In this document: positions 1 to 10,179 of the stretch, one piece after another
How the letters are laid out: the number at the start of each line of letters is the position of its first letter
How positions within the stretch are numbered: the first letter of the stretch is position 1
Origin: Lichtheimia corymbifera B2541
Taxonomy: Eukaryota; Mucoromycota; Mucoromycetes; Mucorales; Lichtheimiaceae
NCBI GenBank assembly: GCA_000697475.1
Contig: JNEU01001143.1
Location: 62,001 to 126,000, forward strand
Direction: 5' to 3'
DNA length: 64,000 bases
Program-made: the position numbers and the translations under genes
The notes under the pieces: model-generated
What the model was told of the DNA's origin: nothing
Seen by the model: the letters and a program-made list of their open reading frames with translations, nothing else
Databases searched by the model: none

Positions 1-152
1 CATTTTGTATGATGGATTATCCATAATGTTAGACGGATGGCTCCAATGATCATATCCACGATAGCACATGTCACAACCACTCATACCATCACGAAAAACG
101 AATGCAACTCCTGGAATTAATGACTTGTTTTATATACGAAATGAGAAGCCTT

Positions 153-1436
153 CTAAGGCTTCATCAACAATTTGCCGGTAGTCTTTCGGCTCTCGATATC
201 CACATGAGCTTGAGCAGTATCCTTAAGATCGTACACCTTGTGAACATGGGTCTTGATATGTCCATTGGCAAGGAGATCCCAGACTTCGCCCCACCACTTT
301 TTCGATTCCTCACGTGTTGCCATATAAGCGAACAATTGCGGACGCATGAATTTAAGATTCTTTTCTGCAAGTCGTGCTACAGGGAACTATATACATCTGC
401 TTGTTAGCATTTGTTTTTATGCATGGATGCTATGTACTCACCGGTGGCACCACACCAGAGGCATTACCAAAGGAGATAAAGGTACCCAATCGTCGGGCAC
501 AAGCCATGGAAATTTCAAAGGTGTCCTTGCCAACACCATCCAAGACAGCATGACAACCCAATCCATTTGTAATTTCGTTGACCTTGCTGACAACGTCCTC
601 TTCAGTATAAATGATGGTATAGTCGGCTCCATTTTCGCGAGCAAGCTTAGCCTTTTCAGCTGTGCTCACAGTACCAATGACAGTGGCACCAAGGTAACGG
701 CACATTTGACAAAGCAGAAGACCCACGCCACCAGCAGCTGCATGAACAAGAATGACATCTATAGATCACAGCAGCACGTGTTTAGCCCGATACCACGTCT
801 TTAAAAACATCCTACGTATACTCACCTCCTTTTTTGACAGGGTATCCATCACGCACCATGGTCCATGCAGTAAGAGCTTGAAGGCCCACAGTGGCAGCTT
901 GATCATAGGATACTTGATCACTGATCTTTTCGACACCCGAAGCCTTGGCAGCAGTGTACTCGGCATAGGTCTCAGCACCAAAGTAAACCACACGATCGCC
1001 GACCTTGAATTCAGTGACTTCAGGACCCACTTCACTCACTTCTCCAGCACTGCATCCGACATGTTAATGCACCCTCCAAAAAGGTGGTGTATGTGCTTTT
1101 CGTTTTACCTTTCACGACCAGGGATAAAAGGGGTGGGTAATGGGTAGAGACCAGTACGATGATATGTGTCGATAAAGTTGACGCCTAGTAGGTTTACGTT
1201 GATGATAATCAATATCCACTGCAACCAACACGTAGCGTCATTGTTATCGCGTTACCAATAGCATGGTTCTTGATAATGACATTGTTTCCTTCGGCTTTGG
1301 GGATAGGGACATCCTTGTAGAGAAGCTTGTCAACACCACCGGGTTGCTCAACAACGATGGCTTTCATGGTAGTAGCAGTAGACATGGTACGACGAAAAAG
1401 AGGAGTGGTAACTCGAGAAGAAACGTGACGAAACAT
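153..1436 (-). CDS. ZTA1: Zeta-crystallin-like NADPH:quinone oxidoreductase
   Basis: Medium-chain reductase of the quinone oxidoreductase (zeta-crystallin) type, expected to reduce quinones with NADPH. Spliced from about five exons. Recognisable blocks in order are the N-terminal MKAIVVEQPGGVDKL, the GVNFIDTYHRTGLYP block rebuilt across an intron (1255-1185), VGDRVVYFG, and the nucleotide-binding VHAAAGGVGLL followed by AVLDGVGKDTF. The C-terminus is SRKTTGKLLMKP and a stop at 153. Length is about 330-350 residues, normal for the family. Two in-frame starts are plausible: 1385 (MSTATTMKAIV) and 1436, which adds 17 residues rich in Arg, Ser and Thr that look like a mitochondrial presequence. 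The longer form is given. A divergent WW-domain gene shares the upstream region. Confidence 0.88.
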
Positions 1437-2065
1437 GGATAAAAAGAAACAAGGAATTATTATGCGCCGCAAAAGTGAAAGGGAGATGGGCTTTGATTTG
1501 TCATCCGTGTAGATCCGACAATCCACCGCGGGAACATGGATCAACTATCTCACGCTATTCGGGATAATCACTGCTGTTGCTATGCTTTAGTGTGTCAAAA
1601 AAGATTATCATCAATGATTTGAATCATTTACTTTCCACTGCAACTTTCCTATTACTATCGTTGGGCATATATATATATATACATTTGGCTACAGCTGAAG
1701 CATTTATCGGAAACTTCTCCACAGCTGTGTTGTTGACACTATTGTATTCATCGTGCATGGATGTCAAGGTGTGATGTCTTTATTTGGATGATGCCGTGAC
1801 TATGGTTACAGCTAATTAGGCTACCCTGGACAACGCCCTGCTTTTGGATATGGATGATGCGTTTCTGATAGCAACAGATGATTGTGCTTCCATTTACCGA
1901 TATGCATGAATAGAGAAAGACAAGAGGAAACGTTGCTTCAGGAGATGTGAGGAGGAGGATAATATCCCACATCCGATCGTGACTATTTCCCTCTTTTAAT
2001 TCATTCTCTTGTCGCTTTCCTTTCCAGCATTCGACCTCCGTTTATCGTCGCTTGAACAACTTGAT
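1437..2065. promoter_or_regulatory. Shared upstream region of divergent ZTA1-like and WW-domain genes
   Basis: About 630 bases between two divergent start codons. It contains no convincing coding sequence; the short ORFs here have no family features. A short AT dinucleotide run lies near 1668. It presumably holds both promoters, but I cannot point to a clear TATA or binding site. Confidence 0.4.
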
Positions 2066-2809
2066 ATGGATTCCAATGACGACCGAAAACAGCAAGAGCA
2101 AAAAGACCCCATAAAAGATCAGGAAGAAGTAAATGCTTCAGGTTCGGAGAAACCAGTGGATCCATCTGCATCGGATGCTGATCGATCTTCCCAGTCAAAG
2201 GAAGAAGCAACAGCTGGTGGTGAAGAACAAGAACAAGACGGGAACAACCACGCAGAGCAAGAGAGCAACGCTTCGAACGTATGGACTGCAGCATGGGATG
2301 AGAATTCTCAAGCGTATTACTGGTGGAATATGATGACATATGAGACGACGTGGGATAATCCATACGAGAAGAATGCCTTGGATAAAGTACTCGATCAAGT
2401 AGACGCTCAACAAGAGGAGGGCGGTAGTACAGCAGCTTCTTCACCCTCGACATCACAACAGCATGCCGATGCATACCAACGTACAACAACGACACCTTCA
2501 GCAGCAACACCCTCCTTTGCCAATCAATCTTATACATATCAAGCTTATTTTAACAAGAGGACGGGCAAGTTCCAACTGGCCAGTGATGTGGATCGTCTCA
2601 ACCCCGAACGCATGTCTATTGAAAACAGAGCAAAACGACAAATGCAATATTATTTCGACGTCGATGCTTATACAGAAGAACGCAATCGTGAACGTGCTGC
2701 AGGTGCTGCTGGACAAAAACGACAGTTATCAAAGAAGGATATCGAGCGATTTAAAAGAGCCAAGCATGAGAAAAAGATGAAACGAGCACGAGATTGGCTT
2801 TGTGATTAA
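2066..2809 (+). CDS. WW-domain protein with basic C-terminus
   Basis: Single-exon protein of about 247 residues starting at the second in-frame Met (MDSNDDRKQQEQ); the upstream Met at 2009 adds a stretch that looks like untranslated sequence. The N-terminal third is acidic and rich in Gln, Glu and Ser. One WW domain follows, with the two tryptophans in WTAAWDENSQAYYWWNMMT and TTWDNP. The last 50 residues are highly charged (QKRQLSKKDIERFKRAK, KKMKRARDWLCD), suggesting a nuclear or RNA-processing role. WW domains bind proline-rich ligands. I do not recognise a specific orthologue. The gene is convergent with the Nse4 gene, 142 bases apart. Confidence 0.75.
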   Translation: MDSNDDRKQQEQKDPIKDQEEVNASGSEKPVDPSASDADRSSQSKEEATAGGEEQEQDGNNHAEQESNASNVWTAAWDENSQAYYWWNMMTYETTWDNPYEKNALDKVLDQVDAQQEEGGSTAASSPSTSQQHADAYQRTTTTPSAATPSFANQSYTYQAYFNKRTGKFQLASDVDRLNPERMSIENRAKRQMQYYFDVDAYTEERNRERAAGAAGQKRQLSKKDIERFKRAKHEKKMKRARDWLCD

Positions 2810-2951
2810 TATAAAAATTACATTTTTCACTCTACAATGGGAGGATGGGATGCTATTGGTATGTGCGGAATAGTGGATTGTGTATGTGTGATAGGTTGTG
2901 AGGAAGTGTCAATGTTGGTAGCAGTGTGGTGGTGGTTGTGTGCGTGTGTGT

Positions 2952-3938
2952 TTAATACCATCGTGCTGATGAGGATAATGCTGCGGATGTGGTGGGTCGC
3001 GTGGGTATGATAGCGTTTTGTATGCCATAAGTTGCGACGATTTCTCTCCATAGCTTCATATCCATATTGAGGATCAATTGGCTTTTACCTAATCCTTGTG
3101 CTGTCTCTTCTTGTGTTGGAGGTGCTCGCGTACTTAATAAAGGTTGTCCAGTAGAATCGTCAATCTCTGCCACGGCGTTACGGATCAAAAAGGACACATA
3201 AAAGATATTCTCCACCGTTTGTGAAAAGGAGGATGGGTTCACCACGAATTCAAGCAAGTTGGTGGGTCCACGTTCATCCAAAATGCGATAGATTTGATTG
3301 ACATTAGCTGATGTTTCGTTTTCTTGTTGAGATAAATCGTTTCCTTGTAACTGAGTCGGCTGTACAAGATCCTCATGGTTACGGATAATCCTCACTTGCT
3401 TGACCTGCTTCCGCTGCTTCTTCTCCACGGCAAGTGGACCGTACATAAAATCCATGCTCATCACTTGATTGTTGAACTGATTCGCTCGTAATCCAATCGC
3501 TTTCCAATCCAAGGGATTTCCTTCTTCTCTCACTGAAGTAATACCACCGAACGTCTTCACCTTTGATATGAAATCATCTGCATCGAATACTGTGGTCCCA
3601 AGCTGTAGATTCTTCGCTTTCTCAATACTGTAGTCGCCCAAATAAGACAAGGCTTTTGCATCGAGTGTCGCTTCAAGCGTGTTTCTGACAAATGCAAATA
3701 TTTCATCGAGCTTGGCGATTGCTTCGATCATGCCTCCATTATTCGGTTGTATCAGACTTCGTTTCTTTTTTATAAGAGCATCGATAATAGTGCGATATTG
3801 TAGCCGTATCATTCGTCGTACTTCTTTGTCCTGAGCAGGGTCGTATTTCGAACGATCAATACGTTCCTCCAGAGTACGTAGCAATTGGCTGTATTTCTCG
3901 TCATTTCCCTCATTGTTGCCTTGATCTTGGTTGGACAT
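2952..3938 (-). CDS. NSE4: Nse4, kleisin subunit of the SMC5/6 complex
   Basis: Intronless, 328 residues, close to the usual fungal Nse4 length. Nse4 is the kleisin that bridges the Smc5 and Smc6 heads and works in recombinational repair with Nse1 and Nse3. The N-terminal helix region (RRMIRLQYRTIIDALIKKK) leads into FVRNTLEATLDAKALSYLGD. The conserved DWKAIG and FMYGPLAVEKKQRK segments are in the middle. The C-terminal winged-helix hallmark NPSSFSQTVENIFYVSFLIR is clear near residue 245. The start MSNQDQGNNEG is the only suitable Met. A GGT/ACC trinucleotide run lies just upstream, in the probable 5' leader. Confidence 0.93.
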   Translation of the reverse strand: MSNQDQGNNEGNDEKYSQLLRTLEERIDRSKYDPAQDKEVRRMIRLQYRTIIDALIKKKRSLIQPNNGGMIEAIAKLDEIFAFVRNTLEATLDAKALSYLGDYSIEKAKNLQLGTTVFDADDFISKVKTFGGITSVREEGNPLDWKAIGLRANQFNNQVMSMDFMYGPLAVEKKQRKQVKQVRIIRNHEDLVQPTQLQGNDLSQQENETSANVNQIYRILDERGPTNLLEFVVNPSSFSQTVENIFYVSFLIRNAVAEIDDSTGQPLLSTRAPPTQEETAQGLGKSQLILNMDMKLWREIVATYGIQNAIIPTRPTTSAALSSSARWY

Positions 3939-3978
3939 GGTGTAATGGCAACGGCAACCGCGATGGCGTGTGATGCAA

Positions 3979-4009
3979 GTGGTGGTGGTGGTGGTGGTGG
4001 TGGTGGTGG
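3979..4009. repeat. (GTG)n trinucleotide microsatellite
   Basis: About ten near-perfect GTG/CAC triplets 40 bases upstream of the Nse4 start codon. On the transcribed strand the leader would carry a CAC/CCA run. Confidence 0.9.
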
Positions 4010-4474
4010 AAAAAGAAGTCGCTGCTACACGCTCTGTAAATCAGACATAAAATTTGGGTGCAAGGTATAAATTCCTCCACGACATGAAAAAGTAGCACGA
4101 CTCACGCCATTCAAATTCACAGATAAATTATCTAACCACCACCACCGCCCCCACAGCCTAGCTTTATGCTTAATACAATTAATCCTGACCTGAACGCTAC
4201 TATCAACGCGTCCATCACAACCCTCCTTGTAATTATAGCAATGTTTATTGACCACCAAGAATAAAATCCATTTTCCTATATACCACCCCCATCCTGCATT
4301 CAAATCACAAAGTAAATCACCGCATGAACTACCACCATATCATATGCAAACCTCGATCTTATTTAGCAAGAGAAGTGGGAAACTATATACATGGAGAATC
4401 AAAGCAGTACAGTATGTTGAATGCGTGTGATACATAAGTAGAAAGGAATAAGGGATGGAAGGACGAAACTTCAA

Positions 4475-4890
4475 CTATCATACAACTCCATCATTCGCTG
4501 GTGGACGTTCTTCTTTATTTTGTAAACATGATCGCAATACCCTGGTTGGCGATATCGGAAAGCGACTTAAAGTCCAAAAGCGATCCAAGGACAAGGGCCA
4601 GAGATTTTGGTCCTCATCCAGAACCTTTTGGAGCAACTCAATAAACGCTGTAAGTGTGATCCGTGATTTTGCTCGAGTGTCACTTTCTTTTATCGTCTTA
4701 ACTGTAGTCAAGGTATTGAATGTAAGAAGTGCAGTTGAAAAGTCCGGTGTAGCTTTTCCAGATATCGTTGCCAGAATGAGAGCTTGTAAGAAACGTGAAG
4801 CCAGTTTGGCAGTCGATGTGTTTGATGATCCATAGCCTTGATTGAGGCATGTTGCAAGCTGTGAATACTGTTGCTGGGATAGTCAACCCC
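4475..4890 (-). other. Uncertain open stretch, possible exon or gene remnant
   Basis: On the minus strand an open frame of about 130 residues has helical, HEAT-like composition (for example TAKLASRFLQALILATIS and TLTAFIELLQKVLDEDQNLW) and ends at 4475. I cannot connect it cleanly to an upstream exon: the region just before it (4891-4946) has stops in this frame. An antisense ORF of similar length exists on the plus strand (4455-4835). It may be the 3' exon of a misread gene, a remnant, or chance. Confidence 0.22.
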
Positions 4891-4946
4891 CCATCAAGGT
4901 CTTGGTGGATTACACGCCAAGGATGAAAAGTACTTGCAGCATGTAC

Positions 4947-5433
4947 TTATGTCACCGGCGAAGGAGTCCGAATGTCCCCATCAGGTTGAGATTGCCTTTT
5001 GCCTACAAAGTTCCAAGGCATCCTTTTAAATAACATATGTCAACACATAAATTAAGAGGAAGATATAAATGATAGCTTTACTTACCACAAAGGGTCCACC
5101 AAGGTACACAGCCAAACGTCACTAGACACCAATAAGCACTTCAAGTAGTAAAGCAATGGTGTGAGCTACATACATAGCATATCAATGCATAAGTACCCTC
5201 ATTTTGGGGATCACATAAAGGCTATCCTTGAGACTTACCAAACGCCATTGACGATGATATTGCGCATACATGCAGAAGAAAGGGTGTATGATGACCTTGG
5301 TGACAACAGCCTTGTTTATATGTGAGGTGGCGTGGGAATCGTTATCATGATCAATCGAACTGATAGAGTGGTCAAGCACCTTGGAGGAATACTGAATCAA
5401 AGTGGTGGAAAGGTGATTTTTTGTAGGTGACAT
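4947..5433 (-). CDS. Small unrecognised protein, three putative exons
   Basis: Tentative gene. Exon 1 begins MSPTKNHLSTTLIQYSSKV and runs to HPFFCMYAQYHRQWRL. A GTAAGT donor and a TAG acceptor join it to LTPLLYYLKCLLVSSDVWL, and a second GTAAGT intron joins to MPWNFVGKRQSQPDGDI, ending in a stop at 4947. Both junctions keep frame, which is the main support. The middle exon is hydrophobic enough for one membrane helix. The product would be about 115 residues. I recognise no family. It lies immediately downstream of SEC1 on the same strand and could instead be non-coding. A true start further upstream is possible, but in-frame stops block a simple extension. Confidence 0.3.
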
Positions 5434-5601
5434 AAGTATGTCTGAGTCCGTTTCACGTGATACAATCAACTATCTTTATCAGTGATCGTCAAGGCATCAT
5501 TGTATTGAAGAGGGAGGTAAGAGACGGAGAAGATACACAAAATGCAATAGATAAGCTAGTTGACACAAGCGTATATTACAGCAACGAAAAAATAGCGTTG
5601 T

Positions 5602-8487
5602 TTACTTTCTCTTTGTCTTTGGCATGGGAGAAGATGGGGAGCTTCTAGCATGAACACTACCGGTATAAGGGGGTACGACTTCCTTTGGTGGATGGCCTGG
5701 CTTGTCAAGTTCCGAAAGATCATCCACAAATCGATCCGGTGTGATAATATGGGTCGAGCCTGGTCAAAGAAGTATAAAAGTCAAATGCATATTCATCCAA
5801 TCAAGATGGTGTGATCCTTACCAATATACACGTCGCGATCAAATGTCTGGGATAGTTCATATGCAGATCGCATTTCTGAGTAGGTCATACCACCGGCAAT
5901 AAAGATGATCACAGGAGGTCCCGAAGCTGGCTTGGGTTGAGCCTAGAATGAGAGAAAAAGTTGAGCCTACATCCAGGTGGAAGGTGTTCCAACTTACATT
6001 CTTGCCAACGGACTTCTTGTGCCATTGTGTCTTGTATACTCGGAGCTGATAATTCTCCTTGGGTGATTGTGTTGGATCACGTCTCAAATCTTCAGGTCGT
6101 GCTATCCGCAGTAATGGGAACAAGCTCTGATCAATCGTTTCTTTGACATGACCCTATCCATATACATATATAAGTAAGGTGGATCCGATACATTACACAT
6201 TATACATACCTCGACCACGCGTTTTACAATGGGAACATAGCGAGATAAATCAAAGGGAACGTCTTGCTGCTGATTGACAACGCTCTCGCGTTTCTTTCTG
6301 TGCCATCGAGAAGATTTCTCGCCTTGTTTATTTGCTGACTTTGAGAGCTGCACACCGAGAAGCGACAAGTTATCGATGGCATCCTTGTATTTCTTATCGA
6401 GACGAGCGTGCGCCAGTAACAATTCCAGTTCATCAGGATCGACCTTGTCACAAGTGGCAAACCAAATCATAATGAGACGCGTCTTGATGGCTTGGCTACA
6501 TGTCATTGATAAGTAACGAATTCACTTTTTCTTGGATCAGGGAGAGAGAAAATTACCTGGTATAGGGATCATCCAAAATGGGCAACAGCTCATCCACGAT
6601 TTGCTTAGGTACTTGGTGGTCTGGCGTTTCACCACAGGCCATATTCTAATGTTAATCCTATTGTTAGCCCTTGTTCATCTATCCAATCCATGTCTATTAC
6701 TATCACTTACTTGTTCAAGTAGACCAATAGCATCTAAGTTTTGATCACGGAATTCTGCCATACAATCGCTAGCGATCGTCATGTGGGCCGAAAACTAGAA
6801 TTGGATGCGCACAATAAGTCATCATCATCATTCCATCCCAGATATATACATACCTTTGTTTTCATTTCTTGGTATTGTGGCAGATTAGCGATCATGTTCT
6901 TCATATCATGCAAACTCTTGACGGAAGCTTGTCTATGAACCCCAAAGGAAAAGTCAGCCAAGAACGAAAAAAGGGGATATGATCATTTACTTACCCTGAT
7001 CCAGTGCCGCTTGCATTTTCAGCCATGAACTTGTTAAAGTCATCGATCAATTGTTCGGTGGTGATGGCAATGTGCATATGGCGAATCGATGTGTAGACAG
7101 CGTCTTGATCATTCAAAGCTGCTTCTTGATCTTTGGTAGTACCATCTTCTTGGATGTATTCGTATGTGTACTTGATGCCACTGGCTGCTTCCTCGACATT
7201 TAACAAATCGGCGACCATGGCTTGGTATGTGAATTCGTGTAATAAAGGTGCAACAGGATCAATCGTGCGATCAAGAATAATGAGTGTTCCTCGAGGCATG
7301 GGTGGATCTTTGGGTGGCTTTATCAAAGGAGATGATCAGTTTGCATCGAGGGATGGGGTCAATGGGCCATACTACTTACTGGAAAGCTGCCATTGATTTC
7401 CATAAAGGCATCGAGCTGATCTTGAAGTGCTTTGGCTAGATGCAGAGGGATATTGCGATTGATCGTGCCAGGAACATCCAAAGGACGATGATAACGGATC
7501 AATGGATTTTCACCAAGTGCCACACATACACAAAGTAGCTGAAAAAAGAGACATGTAAATAGATGCCATCATCTTTTCCTACTCCTTGTCTTACCTGCTT
7601 TGCCATATCATCCACATCTCCCAAGATTGTCGATCCAGCACTGGAATCACCATCATTGTTGAAGAGCGAAAAGAACTTTTGTTCATCATCCAGAGTGAAA
7701 ACAGCGGGCTCGCGCACTAATAAAGAATGTCAATATGGCTGCAAGATGAAGATAAAGGTCAATGTATACTTGCCAACAAAATCCATGTACATGTCCTTGA
7801 GGTTTTTTACAGAATCCATCACGTTGTTCTCTCTCAATCTTCGGACGAAATCCTTAAAGAGGTCATTCTCCATAGCTGTTATTGCGATGGTTAGAAGGTG
7901 CATGATGGCGGTGTATTTTTACCGTACCTTGAATGAAATGGATATGAGCGGCTGCATACATTGGACCTTCGGGACGAGCAAGATCATCAATCAAACGTCG
8001 GCAAGAATCTTCGCATGGTGTCAGAATATAAACTGCTTCTACGCTTGGATAAGGCTGTCTCGACTTTTCAATGTTCTCCACGACTGTAAAAACGATCCAT
8101 TGTCAGTTCTCTCTATTACTGTCAGATTCACTGTTATGCTACTGCTACAACTTGCCCGTAACCTGAGAGAGAAAGGAAACGTTAGATAGGGTGTCCATAC
8201 ACTTGGTTCTCATCTCGCCACACCACACGAGCACTCACGTTTTCCTCGAGAATGTCATACATCTTGCAAGCTGAATTGAGGATCTTTAACGAGAGACTAT
8301 CGACCACCACGAGCTTCCATCGTCCACTCGGCTGAACGGACTTGATTATGTCCAGGAACCCTATTATATGCATAGACACATTGGGAGTTGAGTCGACGAG
8401 TTGAGCTGATGATGAGGCGTTTCAAGACATACTCGTCCGAAGAATCTGATCTACGCCGTTACGAATGGTAACGTTGTTTGTCGACAT
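5602..8487 (-). CDS. SEC1: Sec1/Munc18-family syntaxin-binding protein
   Basis: About 690 residues from some 15 exons. SM proteins clasp syntaxin-type SNAREs and promote exocytic fusion at the plasma membrane. Family blocks in order: MSTNNVTIRNGVDQILR, GRWKLVVVDSLSLKILNSAC, DILEENVTVVENIEK, PYPSVEAVYILTP, TLIILDRTIDPVAPLLHEF, YQAMVADLL, LEQ/NMACGE, and near the C-terminus PPVIIFIAGGMTYSEMRSAYEL with GSTHIITP. The protein ends in a basic tail (SSPMPKTKRK). Two introns use GC-AG ends (8155-8084 and 7773-7717) because only these preserve the frame, and a 7-nt exon (8156-8162) is needed to give VTVVEN. The start at 8487 gives a typical SM N-terminus. The upstream region contains the 34-bp minisatellite. 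Confidence 0.93.
8156..8162 (-). other. 7-nt microexon of SEC1
   Basis: GTTACGG on the minus strand. It is preceded by a pyrimidine-rich ...CTCTCTCAG acceptor (intron 8238-8163) and followed by GCAAGT, the strong GC-donor consensus (intron 8155-8084). With it the protein reads EEN-VT-VVENIEK, matching the ENVT(L)VE(D/N)IEK block of the Munc18 family. Without it the downstream exon is out of frame. Confidence 0.75.
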
Positions 8488-8894
8488 TGGAAGGGAAGGA
8501 AGATAAGGCTGAGTGTTGAGTAAGTGAAAGGGCGGGTTGGGATGAGCCTTAACAGTTGGAGTCGCGACTTGTAGATTGACATTAACCAAAAATAGATTCT
8601 GCGATATTGAAGGAATAAGCTACGACATGATTAGCATGGACCATAGACATCTATACTCGATTCGCGACAATAAAGCATCTCTTTTTGCAACTGTCATATA
8701 CGCCATGGGATAAAGAAACCGCTTATTGCTTATACGTTGTGCGCTAATACCTAATGCTCTTGATACGCCTTATATTACACGGACATTTCTCAACCTTTGA
8801 TTCAATAAATCGCACTTTTCTTTCTCCAAACAACATCCACTTCCAAACGCCTATCATACACGTGATTCCACGTATGTCGTATTTGGCAGAACAC

Positions 8895-10076
8895 ACCAGC
8901 AGTTTGACTGGTAGCTTGAATAGAGCACACAGGTGGTTTGGCTGGTGGTTTGAATGCACCAAAGTGGTGGTTTGGCTGGTGGTTTGAATAGAGCACACTG
9001 GTGATATGGCTGGTGGTTTGAATAGAGCACACTGGTGATTTGGCTGGTGGTTTGAATAGAGCACACTGGTGGTTTGGCTGGTGGTTCACATGCACCAAAG
9101 TGGTGGTTTGACGGGTGGTTTGAATAGAGCACACTGATGGTTTGGGTGGTGGTTTGAATAGAGCACACTGGTGGTTTGGCTGGTGGTTCACATGCACCAA
9201 AGTGGTGGTTTGACTGGTGGTTTGAATAGAGCACAGTGGTGGTTTGGCTGGTGGTTCACATGCACCAAAGTGGTGGTTTGACGGGTGGTTTCAATAGAGC
9301 ACAGTGGTGGTTTGGGTGGTGGTTTGAATATAGCACACTGGTGGTTTGGCTGGTGGTTTGAATAGAGCACAGTGGTGGTTTGGCTGGTGGTTTGAATAGA
9401 GCACACTGGTGATTTGGCTGGTGGTTTGAATAGAGCACACTGGTGGTTTGGCTGGTGGTTCACATGCACCAAAGTGGTGGTTTGACTGGTGGTTTGAATA
9501 GAGCACAGTGGTGGTTTGGCTGGTGGTTCACATGCACCAAAGTGGTGGTTTGACGGGTGGTTTCAATAGAGCACAGTGGTGGTTTGGGTGGTGGTTTGAA
9601 TAGAGCACACTGGTGGTTTGGCTGGTGGTTTGAATAGAGCACAGTGGTGGTTTGGCTGGTGGTTTGAATAGAGCACACTGGTGATTTGGCTGGTGGTTTG
9701 AATAGAGCACACTGGTGGTTTGGCTGGTGGTTCACATGCACCAAAGTGGTGGTTTGACGGGTGGTTTGAATAGAGCACAGTGGTGGTTTGACTGCTGGTT
9801 TGAATAGAGCACACTGGTGGTTTGGCTGGTGGTTTGAATAGAGCACACTGGTGGTTTGGCTGGTGGTTTGCATAGAGCACACTGGTGGTTTGGCTGGTGG
9901 TTCACATGCATCAAAGTGGTGGTTTGACTGGTGGTTTCAATAGAGCACACTGGTGGTTTGGCTGGTGGTTTGAATAGAGCACACTGGTGATTTGGCTGGT
10001 GGTTCACATGCACCAAAGTGGTGGTTTGGCTGGTGGTTGGAATAGAGCACACTGATGGTTTGGGTGGTGGTTGAAT
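8895..10076. repeat. 34-bp minisatellite array with 272-bp higher-order period
   Basis: About 34-35 tandem monomers of 34 bp. The core is TGGTGGTTTGGCTGGTGGTT plus a 14-base variable cassette, either TGAATAGAGCACAC or CACATGCACCAAAG. CACATGCACCAAAG cassettes (one variant, CACATGCATCAAAG, at 9903) start at 9087, 9189, 9257, 9461, 9529, 9733, 9903 and 10005; every spacing is a multiple of 34. The 9189-9460 block recurs at 9461-9732, an eight-monomer period. The plus strand is rich in GG pairs. All minus-strand frames are nearly stop-free because of monomer composition, so the ORFs there are not evidence of a gene. It lies between the divergent SEC1 and GPI2 starts. Confidence 0.97.
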
Positions 10077-10179
10077 AATTTCAGGCCGACTGCTGCAGTG
10101 AATTGATATCGCGCTCTTTCTCTCTCCTCTCAAGCACCACCTCCCCTCCCAGGCGTCTACCCCTGTGTCCGATGGGTCA

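Noticed and set aside
4947..5090. HEAT-repeat reading of DALELCRQKAIST linked to the 4475-4890 segment
   Set aside because: It runs into an in-frame stop after AIST and needs a frameshift; another splice gives a clean short C-terminus instead.
7563..8189. 208-residue plus-strand ORF opposite SEC1
   Set aside because: Antisense shadow of well-supported SEC1 exons and introns.
8895..10076. Regularly spaced repeats resembling a CRISPR array
   Set aside because: There are no unique spacers, the units are contiguous, no cas genes are present, and the genome is eukaryotic.
8744..10133. Long minus-strand ORFs in several frames through the minisatellite
   Set aside because: A 34-bp monomer without stops opens all three frames by itself. 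The frames have no conserved start, no flanking exon and no family.
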